Origin: Bradyrhizobium sp. AUGA SZCCT0283
GTDB lineage: Bacteria > Pseudomonadota > Alphaproteobacteria > Rhizobiales > Xanthobacteraceae
NCBI RefSeq assembly: GCF_018130385.1
Contig: NZ_JAFCLU010000011.1
Span: 1 to 64,000, forward strand
Direction: 5' to 3'
DNA: 64,000 nt
Shown here piece after piece: positions 58,486-64,000 of this stretch; the stretch's first letter is position 1, and every line of letters begins with the position of its first letter. The translations under genes and the position numbers were made by a program. The notes under the pieces are model-generated. The model saw only the letters and a list, made by a program, of their open reading frames with translations. It had not been told where the DNA came from and did not search any database.

Positions 58486-58713
58486 ATGGCGCTATCGACC
58501 GCTTCGAATTTCGCCAAGCCTGACGACGCGTTTCGCGCCATCGTCGAGGCGCATCGGGGCTTGAGCGACGAACAGAGCGCCGATCTCGATGCGGCGCTGG
58601 TGCTCGTGCTCGCCAACCACATCGGCGATATCGCCGTTTTGCACGAGGCCATCGCGCTCGCCAAGCGGCGAATGCTCGATGCGAGCCAGCAGCAGCAGCA
58701 ACAGCAGCAATAA
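58486..58713 (+). CDS. DUF2783-type small protein with poly-glutamine tail
   Basis: A 75-residue helical protein (DAFRAIVEAHRGLSDEQSADLDAALVLVLAN in part, then HIGDIAVLHEAIALAKRRMLDA), 22 bases after the flavin hydroxylase gene. The last residues are ASQQQQQQQQ, encoded by a CAG/CAA tract at 58689-58711. DUF2783 proteins occur beside such hydroxylases; I infer a coupling or stabilising subunit. No enzyme motif is present. Confidence 0.82.
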   Translation: MALSTASNFAKPDDAFRAIVEAHRGLSDEQSADLDAALVLVLANHIGDIAVLHEAIALAKRRMLDASQQQQQQQQ

Positions 58714-58746
58714 TTTACGTCTCGAACGAAGTCAGGAATCGAATTG

Positions 58747-59703
58747 ATGGCCAAAGGTTTCGCGTCCACGACCGATCTGGCGGAGAAGAAGATCACCTTC
58801 TCCGAAATCGGCACCGATCTCTACGCGTTCACCGCCGAGGGCGATCCGAACTCCGCTATCATCGTCGGTGACGACGGCTGCCTGGTGTTCGATGCGCAGT
58901 CGACACCGGCGATGGCCAACAAGGTGATCGAGCGCGTTCGCACGGTCACCGACAAGCCGATCAAATATGTCGTGCTGTCGCATTATCACGCCGTGCGCGT
59001 GCTCGGCGCTTCCGCCTACAAGGCGCAGGGCATCGTGGCGTCGACGGAAACCCGTCGGCTGATCGAGGAGCGCGGCCAGCAGGACTGGGATTCCGAATAT
59101 GGTCGCTTCCCGCGTCTGTTTCAGGATGCGCAGAGCATTCCCGGCCTGACCTGGCCGACGCTGACCTTCGAGGGCGAGATGTCGATCTATCTCGGCAAGC
59201 GTGAAGTGCGCTTGATGCAGCTTGGCGCCGGGCATACGTCGGGCGACATCGTCGCCTGGGTGCCGGACGCCGAAGTGATGTTCTCTGGCGACCTGATCGA
59301 ATATCACTCGGCCTGCTATTGCGGCGACGCGCATTTGCGCGAATGGCCCGCCACGCTGAATGAAATCCGCGCCTTCAATCCCAAGGCGATCGCGCCGGGC
59401 CGCGGCGATGCGCTCAAGGGTCTATCGACCGGGCGCGAGGCGATCGCGATGACGCGCGATTTCGTCACCTCGCTCTATGGCGCGGCGGAAAGCTCGGTTG
59501 CCAAGGGCCGCTCGCTGAAGGAGACCATGGCCGCGACGCGCGAGGTGATGGATCCCAAGTTTTCCAGCTTTGCGATCTACGAGCACTGCCTGCCGTTCAA
59601 CGTCTCGCGCGCGTTCGACGAAGCATCCGGTATAGATGATCCCGTAATCTGGACCGACAAGCGCGACCAGGAAATGTGGGCCGCCCTGCAAGGAGGAGGA
59701 TGA
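58747..59703 (+). CDS. Metallo-beta-lactamase-fold protein with altered metal motif
   Basis: A 318-residue protein. The fold is clear (IIVGDDGCLVFDAQSTPAMA, LGAGHTSGDIV, VMFSGDLIEYHSA). The metal motif, normally HxHxDH, reads SHYHAVRVLG, so the Asp and third His are replaced by Val and Arg. The later His and Asp remain. One metal may still bind, or the protein may have another role. It lies between DUF2783 and hmgA; its stop overlaps an ATG of hmgA. A function in aromatic ester or thioester cleavage is possible but not shown. Confidence 0.82.
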   Translation: MAKGFASTTDLAEKKITFSEIGTDLYAFTAEGDPNSAIIVGDDGCLVFDAQSTPAMANKVIERVRTVTDKPIKYVVLSHYHAVRVLGASAYKAQGIVASTETRRLIEERGQQDWDSEYGRFPRLFQDAQSIPGLTWPTLTFEGEMSIYLGKREVRLMQLGAGHTSGDIVAWVPDAEVMFSGDLIEYHSACYCGDAHLREWPATLNEIRAFNPKAIAPGRGDALKGLSTGREAIAMTRDFVTSLYGAAESSVAKGRSLKETMAATREVMDPKFSSFAIYEHCLPFNVSRAFDEASGIDDPVIWTDKRDQEMWAALQGGG

Positions 59704-59705
59704 CC

Positions 59706-61052
59706 ATGAATATCAACACCTCGCCTGATCAGATCGTTCGCAGCTCCGCGCAATTGACGCCGGGCTATATGTCCGGCTTCGGCAACAGCTTTGAGACCGA
59801 GGCGTTGCCCGGCGCGCTGCCGATGGGACGCAACTCGCCGCAGCGCTGCGCCTACGGGCTCTATGCCGAGCAACTCTCCGGTTCGCCTTTCACCGCGCCG
59901 CGCGGCAGCAACGAGCGCTCATGGCTCTATCGCATCCGCCCGTCGGTGAAGCATTCAGGGCGCTTTGCCAAAGCCGATGCCGGGTTGTGGCGCACCGCGC
60001 CGTGCCATGAGCAGGAGATCATGGTCGAGCAGTTGCGTTGGGATCCGGCGCCGATCCCGAAGGAAGACATGACCTTCCTGCAGGGTGTGCAGACCATGAC
60101 GACAGCGGGCGATGCCAACACCCAGGCCGGCATGGCCGCGCATGTCTATCTCATCACCAAGTCGATGGTCGATCAGCATTTCTACAATGCCGATGGCGAG
60201 ATGATGTTCGTGGCCCAGCAGGGCAATCTGCGGCTCGTCACCGAGTTCGGCCGCATCGATATCGAGCCGGGCGAGATCGCCGTGATTCCGCGCGGCGTGA
60301 AATTCCGCGTCGAGATTCCGGCAGGGCCCGCGCGCGGCTATCTCTGCGAAAACTACGGCGGCGCCTTTACGTTGCCGGAGCGCGGGCCGATCGGCGCCAA
60401 TTGCCTCGCCAATTCGCGCGACTTTCTTACCCCTGTAGCCAGCTATGAGGACAAGGACACGCCGACCGAACTCTACGTGAAATGGGGCGGTTCGCTGTTC
60501 AAGACCACGCTGCCACATTCGCCGATCGACGTGGTGGCGTGGCACGGCAATTACGCGCCCTATAAGTACGATCTGCGCACCTTCTCGCCGGTCGGCGCCA
60601 TCGGCTTCGACCACCCCGATCCCTCGATCTTCACGGTGCTGACCTCGCCATCGGAAACCGCCGGCACCGCGAATATCGATTTTGTCATCTTCCCGGAGCG
60701 CTGGATGGTGGGCGAAAACACCTTCCGTCCACCCTGGTATCACATGAACATCATGTCGGAGTTCATGGGCCTGATCTACGGCGTCTACGACGCCAAGCCG
60801 CAAGGCTTTACCCCCGGCGGCATCAGCCTGCACAACATGATGCTGCCGCACGGCCCCGACCGCGAGGCCTTCGATCACGCCAGCAATGGCGAGTTGAAGC
60901 CGGTGAAGCTCGCCGGCACCATGGCCTTCATGTTCGAAACGCGCTTCCCGCAGCGTGTCACCGCGCACGCGGCGAAATCGGCGACGCTGCAGGATGACTA
61001 CGCCGATTGCTGGAAGGGACTTGAGAAGCGGTTCGATCCGAACAAGCCGTAG
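59706..61052 (+). CDS. hmgA: Homogentisate 1,2-dioxygenase
   Basis: A 448-residue enzyme of the usual length. The iron ligands are in WYHMNIMSEFMGLIYG (His and Glu) and SLHNMMLPHGPD (His). YMSGFGNSFETEALPGALP near the start and FRPPWYHMN later are family hallmarks. It opens homogentisate to maleylacetoacetate with O2. AAGGAGG at 59690-59696 is nine bases before ATG 59706 and only three before ATG 59700, so I chose the former. It is part of the same operon as the preceding genes. Confidence 0.97.
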   Translation: MNINTSPDQIVRSSAQLTPGYMSGFGNSFETEALPGALPMGRNSPQRCAYGLYAEQLSGSPFTAPRGSNERSWLYRIRPSVKHSGRFAKADAGLWRTAPCHEQEIMVEQLRWDPAPIPKEDMTFLQGVQTMTTAGDANTQAGMAAHVYLITKSMVDQHFYNADGEMMFVAQQGNLRLVTEFGRIDIEPGEIAVIPRGVKFRVEIPAGPARGYLCENYGGAFTLPERGPIGANCLANSRDFLTPVASYEDKDTPTELYVKWGGSLFKTTLPHSPIDVVAWHGNYAPYKYDLRTFSPVGAIGFDHPDPSIFTVLTSPSETAGTANIDFVIFPERWMVGENTFRPPWYHMNIMSEFMGLIYGVYDAKPQGFTPGGISLHNMMLPHGPDREAFDHASNGELKPVKLAGTMAFMFETRFPQRVTAHAAKSATLQDDYADCWKGLEKRFDPNKP

Positions 61053-61063
61053 AGTCACACTTG

Positions 61064-61170
61064 CCGTCATTCCGGGGCGCGCGAAGCGCGAGCCTGGAAT
61101 CCATTTCTCCGTCGGCTTACGTGGCCCAATGGATTCCGGGCCTGCGCCTTCCGGCGCATCCGGAATGACG
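61064..61170. repeat. REP-like palindromic element, copy 3
   Basis: It begins CCGTCATTCCGGGGCGCGCG and ends GCATCCGGAATGACG. Inside are GGAATCCATTTCTCC and ATGGATTCCGGG, shared with copy 2. It separates hmgA from fahA within the operon. Confidence 0.85.
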
Positions 61171-61205
61171 ATGGGCAGAGCGCGTCCAAAACTCGGCAGG
61201 AAACC

Positions 61206-62477
61206 ATGCCCCATCCTAACGACCCCAAACTCCGCTCCTTCATCGACGTCGCGCCCGATTCCCATTTCCCGATCCAGAATCTCCCCTACGGCGTGTTCTC
61301 CGCCAAGGACGGTCTCGCCCCGCGCGTTGGCGTTGCGATCGGCGACTACGTGCTCGATCTCTGGCAGCTTGCGCAGGATTGCCGCTTCGATGTCGTCGAA
61401 CCCGCGGTGTTTGCCGCGCCGCAGCTCAACCCGTTCATGGCGCTGGGGCCAAAAGTGTGGTCGAGCACGCGCGCGAGGATCAGCGAGCTGCTGCGGCACG
61501 ACCATCCCGAACTGCGCGACAATGAAAGCTCGCGCAAGCGCGCGCTGGTGCCGATGGCGGATGTCAAGCTGCATCTGCCATTCGCGGTCTCCGGCTACAC
61601 CGATTTCTACTCGTCCAAGGAGCACGCCACCAATGTCGGCGTGATGTTCCGCGGCAAGGACAGCGCCTTGCAGCCGAACTGGCTGCACATGCCGATCGGC
61701 TACAACGGCCGTGCCTCGACCGTTGTCGTCAGCGGCACACCGGTGCGCCGGCCGCGCGGGCAGTTGAAGCCGCCGACGGCTGACGTGCCGAGCTTTGGTC
61801 CGTGCAAGCGGCTCGATTTCGAACTTGAAATGGGCGTGGTGGTCGGCCAGCCGTCGGTGATGGGCGAAATGCTGACCGAGAAGCAGGCCGAGGAAATGAT
61901 CTTCGGGTTTGTCATTCTCAACGACTGGAGCGCGCGCGACATCCAGCAGTGGGAGTATGTGCCGCTCGGGCCTTTCCAGGCCAAGGTGTTCGCGACCTCG
62001 ATCAGCCCGTGGGTGGTGACGCGCGAGGCACTGGAGCCGTTTCGGTTGCACGGCCCCGCGCAGGATCCAAAACCGCTGCCCTATCTGCAGCAGACGCAGC
62101 CGAACAATTACGACATGGCGCTTGAGGTCGGCTTGCGCGCGGCGCAGATGAACGCGCCCAGAAACATCAGCCGCACCAATTTCAAGTACATGTACTGGTC
62201 GTCGGTGCAGCAGCTCGTGCATCACGCTTCAAGTGGCTGCGCCATGAATGTCGGCGATCTCTTGGGGAGCGGCACCATCTCCGGTCCGGAGAAGGACCAG
62301 CGCGGCAGCCTGCTCGAGATCAGCTGGAACGGCACCGAGCCGGTCGAGCTGGCGGCCGGCGTCAAGCGCTCGTTCCTGGAGGACGGCGATTCGCTCGTCA
62401 TGCGCGGCTGGTGCCAGGGCGACGGCTATCGCGTCGGTTTTGGCGAGGTCGAGGGGACGGTTTTGGCGGCGGAGTAA
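61206..62477 (+). CDS. fahA: Fumarylacetoacetase
   Basis: A 423-residue enzyme. The metal and substrate residues are visible in DFYSSKEHATNVGVMFRG, FELEMGVVVGQ and ILNDWSARDIQQWEYVPLGPF (in part), and WSSVQQLVHHASSGC is typical of FAH. It hydrolyses fumarylacetoacetate to fumarate and acetoacetate, the final step after hmgA. The intervening isomerisation of maleylacetoacetate has no gene in the window. ATG 61206 follows CAGGAAA. Confidence 0.96.
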   Translation: MPHPNDPKLRSFIDVAPDSHFPIQNLPYGVFSAKDGLAPRVGVAIGDYVLDLWQLAQDCRFDVVEPAVFAAPQLNPFMALGPKVWSSTRARISELLRHDHPELRDNESSRKRALVPMADVKLHLPFAVSGYTDFYSSKEHATNVGVMFRGKDSALQPNWLHMPIGYNGRASTVVVSGTPVRRPRGQLKPPTADVPSFGPCKRLDFELEMGVVVGQPSVMGEMLTEKQAEEMIFGFVILNDWSARDIQQWEYVPLGPFQAKVFATSISPWVVTREALEPFRLHGPAQDPKPLPYLQQTQPNNYDMALEVGLRAAQMNAPRNISRTNFKYMYWSSVQQLVHHASSGCAMNVGDLLGSGTISGPEKDQRGSLLEISWNGTEPVELAAGVKRSFLEDGDSLVMRGWCQGDGYRVGFGEVEGTVLAAE

Positions 62478-62488
62478 CGCTCTCTCCC

Positions 62489-62620
62489 CGTCATTGCGAG
62501 GATCCGTAGGGTGTGCAAAGGAGCGAAGCGACGTGCCCACCATCCATCAGCCGCGGAGCCGGGGGACGGTGGGCACACTTCGCTTTGCCCACACGGCATC
62601 TATCGCTCCTCGCAATGACG
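62489..62620. repeat. 132-bp nested repeat with 14-bp inverted ends
   Basis: CGTCATTGCGAGGA (62489-62502) and TCCTCGCAATGACG (62607-62620) are perfect inverted ends. Inside is a second element with GTGCCCACCATCC and GACGGTGGGCAC arms (62532 and 62563 region), so one repeat appears inserted in another. It fills the gap between convergent fahA and the DUF1272 gene and may end both transcripts. Confidence 0.8.
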
Positions 62621-62628
62621 CGGATGGC

Positions 62629-62940
62629 TCACCGCTCCTGCGGCGGAATATCCCGCAAGCGCGCCGAATGTGCCGCAACATCCTCGACACTGTATTTCAG
62701 ATGCACCCGCTTATCCGACGGCAACTGCTTGGTGACGCACACGCCCGGCCGCCGCTCGGTCGCGGGGCGGATCGGCCGCGGCGCAAAGCCGCCGCCGCAG
62801 TTCGGGCAGACATTGTGCAGCTTGTTGTCCACGCAATCCGCGCAGAACGTGCATTCGTAGGAACAGATCCGCGCATCTGTCGCGTTCGGCGGAAGGTCCT
62901 TGTCGCAATATTCGCAGTTCGGCCGGAGTTGCAGCGCCAT
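62629..62940 (-). CDS. DUF1272 zinc-ribbon-like protein
   Basis: A 103-residue protein with CEYCDKDLPPNATDARICSYE followed by CTFCADCVDNKLHNVCPNCGGG: four Cys pairs that fit one or two zinc sites. This is the DUF1272 pattern; the function is unknown. The C-terminal half (KRVHLKYSVEDVAAHSARLRD) lacks known motifs. ATG 62940 starts directly at the conserved part. It is convergent with fahA and on the same strand as the Lrp gene upstream. Confidence 0.88.
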   Translation of the reverse strand: MALQLRPNCEYCDKDLPPNATDARICSYECTFCADCVDNKLHNVCPNCGGGFAPRPIRPATERRPGVCVTKQLPSDKRVHLKYSVEDVAAHSARLRDIPPQER

Positions 62941-63023
62941 CGTCGTCTCGTGATGTGATTCCCAGGGATCATCGCAAATCGGGCCGAAAACGCGAATGAC
63001 AAATTTCCCTCGAATCGGGCCAT

Positions 63024-63491
63024 CTAGGCTTTCAGCGGCAACCTCGCGCTCTCCTTGAGCCGGTCCAGCACGATCGATGAGCGCACATGCGCGACGCTCT
63101 GGTGCGGCATCAGCACGTTGTTGACGAGGTCGGAGAGGTCCTTGAGGTCGCGCAGCACCACCTTCAGCACGTAATCGGCGTCGCCGGTGAGCGAATAGGC
63201 CTCCTGGATGTCGTCGACGCGATTGACCAGCGCGCGGAATTTCTTGGAATTGTCGGGCGAATGCGTCGCCAGCGTGATGTGGATGAAGGCGATCAGGTTG
63301 AAGCCAAGCGCCTCGCCGGCGAGATCGGCGTGATAGCCGGCGATCACCTTCTCTTCCTCCAGCCGCATCCGCCGCCGCGAGCATTGCGAGGCCGACAGGC
63401 CGACGAGGTCGGCGAGCTGCTGATTGGTCAGCCGGCCATCGTCCTGCAGCGCGGCCAGCATTTTGAGGTCAAAGGCGTCTACGGATATCAT
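63024..63491 (-). CDS. Lrp/AsnC-family regulator, divergent from hppD
   Basis: A 155-residue regulator. The helix-turn-helix is LTNQQLADLVGLSASQCSRRRMRLEEEKVI (about 22-52), and the RAM domain holds EAYSLTGDADYVLKVVLRDL. Lrp proteins next to hppD usually activate tyrosine or phenylalanine degradation in response to the amino acid. ATG 63491 starts at the conserved ISVDAFDLKML; ATG 63515 is also possible, and neither has a strong ribosome site. It faces hppD across a 122-bp gap that contains an FNR/FixK-type box. Confidence 0.9.
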   Translation of the reverse strand: MISVDAFDLKMLAALQDDGRLTNQQLADLVGLSASQCSRRRMRLEEEKVIAGYHADLAGEALGFNLIAFIHITLATHSPDNSKKFRALVNRVDDIQEAYSLTGDADYVLKVVLRDLKDLSDLVNNVLMPHQSVAHVRSSIVLDRLKESARLPLKA

Positions 63492-63582
63492 GCGTAAATT
63501 GCCACTTTCATGCATGGATCGTGCGCCATACTAGCCGAATGCGAGTCCGTTTGCATGCACTTTGCACCTGTTTCGATCGATA

Positions 63583-63596
63583 TTGATCCAGATCAA
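63583..63596. promoter_or_regulatory. FNR/FixK-type box between lrp and hppD
   Basis: TTGATCCAGATCAA is a perfect TTGAT-N4-ATCAA anaerobox. It lies 17 bases before the hppD start and 91 bases from the lrp start. Close to a start codon it would more likely block hppD expression than activate it; it could alternatively serve the lrp promoter. Confidence 0.6.
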
Positions 63597-63613
63597 TTTC
63601 AGGAGATTTCGCC

Positions 63614-64000
63614 ATGGGTCCGTTTCCGCACGACGCACCGGCCGCCACCATCAGCGCCGACAACCCGATGGGTACCGACGGTTTCGAGTTCGTCGAGTAT
63701 GCCCATCCGAAGCCTGAGGAATTGCATGCACTGTTCAGGATGATGGGCTATGCAGCGGTCGCCCGCCACAAGACCAAAAGGATCACGGTCTATCGCCAGG
63801 GCGACATCAACTATCTCGTCAACGAGGAGCCGGGTACCCATGGCCATGGCTTCGTCGCCGCGCACGGGCCTTGCGCGCCGTCGATGGCGTTTCGCGTGGT
63901 CGATGCGAAGCTTGCCTATGAGCGCGCACTGTCGCTCGGGGCGGAGCCCGCCGATATCTCTACCGCGCAGAAGACGCTCGACGTTCCCGCCATCAAGGGC
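63614..64000 (+). CDS. hppD: 4-hydroxyphenylpyruvate dioxygenase, N-terminal part
   Basis: The first 129 residues of an HPPD, cut by the window end. NPMGTDGFEFVEYAHPKPEEL and YRQGDINYLVNEEPG are typical of the N-terminal vicinal-oxygen-chelate domain; the iron-binding C-terminal half is outside. The enzyme converts 4-hydroxyphenylpyruvate to homogentisate using O2, feeding hmgA. ATG 63614 follows CAGGAG at 63599-63604. Confidence 0.95.
   Translation, partial: MGPFPHDAPAATISADNPMGTDGFEFVEYAHPKPEELHALFRMMGYAAVARHKTKRITVYRQGDINYLVNEEPGTHGHGFVAAHGPCAPSMAFRVVDAKLAYERALSLGAEPADISTAQKTLDVPAIKG

Noticed and set aside
57057..58814. A 585-codon reverse frame opposite the flavin hydroxylase
   Set aside because: Shadow of a certain gene; no ribosome site or domain.
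59955..62225. A 756-codon reverse frame opposite hmgA and fahA
   Set aside because: Both forward genes are clear orthologues of known enzymes and the reverse frame shows no family likeness.
1..64000. tRNA, rRNA, integrase or phage genes marking a genomic island
   Set aside because: No such sequence was seen on reading both strands; base composition appears uniform by eye, so no island border is claimed.

Overview
The window is about 64 kb of GC-rich chromosome from an alphaproteobacterium, most likely Bradyrhizobium or a close relative in the Nitrobacteraceae. The pointers are codon usage, gene content (rhizobial class III cyclases with TPR tails, a NitT/TauT-type sugar-acid operon, a homogentisate cluster with a MarR and an Lrp regulator) and the short palindromic repeats typical of that group. 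No rRNA, tRNA, CRISPR array, transposase or phage module was seen. The assignment is inference from gene style; no search was run.

Layout. 1-3000: end of a chemotaxis operon (cheW tail, cheY, cheR, PilZ protein), an unknown reverse gene and a FixJ-type response regulator. 3049-7051: two-component operon of a lone receiver and a 1168-residue hybrid PAS kinase. 7320-16141: GntR regulator with a near-perfect operator, divergent from an operon for uptake and oxidation of a sugar acid (ABC importer, IlvD/Edd dehydratase, exported SMP-30 lactonase, RraA-like protein, semialdehyde dehydrogenase). 16326-21199: oligopeptidase B-like peptidase and an AlgI-type O-acyltransferase with a partner. 21396-27022: an ABC importer of the Fe(III)/2-aminoethylphosphonate type and a class V aminotransferase. 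27174-34932: a mixed accessory stretch with LssY_C, nuclease-like, an unassigned large protein carrying a DxDTT motif, a caspase-fold protein without catalytic residues, a GIY-YIG nuclease between two repeat elements, an orphan efflux adaptor, a hydrolase relic and a methyltransferase. 35248-44950: signalling genes (winged-helix/TPR regulator, GAF-HAMP cyclase, Crp-like regulator), AsmA, a DUF1127 gene interrupted by a repeat and a toxin-antitoxin pair whose toxin is internally deleted. 44968-51500: RND efflux pump and adaptor, OmpA-like protein and a second dead caspase fold with a proline linker and TPRs. 52025-54084: lactonase-like hydrolase, hydroxyacid dehydrogenase, RidA. 54320-64000: a cyclase-TPR gene flanked by two copies of a MarR-gene tail, then a tyrosine/hydroxyphenylacetate degradation cluster (MarR, flavin hydroxylase, DUF2783, metallo-beta-lactamase fold, hmgA, fahA, DUF1272, Lrp, hppD).

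How the parts connect. The homogentisate genes form a coherent route: hppD makes homogentisate from 4-hydroxyphenylpyruvate, the flavin hydroxylase may make it from 3-hydroxyphenylacetate, hmgA opens the ring and fahA cleaves fumarylacetoacetate; the maleylacetoacetate isomerase is not here. The sugar-acid operon has every step of a Weimberg-type route except a recognised second dehydratase, and the RraA-like protein sits where that enzyme would be expected. Two class III cyclases and a Crp-like protein with CRP-type recognition residues share the window with two good TGTGA-N6-TCAC(A/T) sites.

The most distinctive features are repeats. Five copies of a palindrome-ended element occur in two size classes (169-174 bp and 117 bp), two of them bracketing the GIY-YIG gene. 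Three copies of a roughly 50-bp element are read in the same frame into protein. Three longer REP-like elements and several single hairpins fill the gaps between operons.
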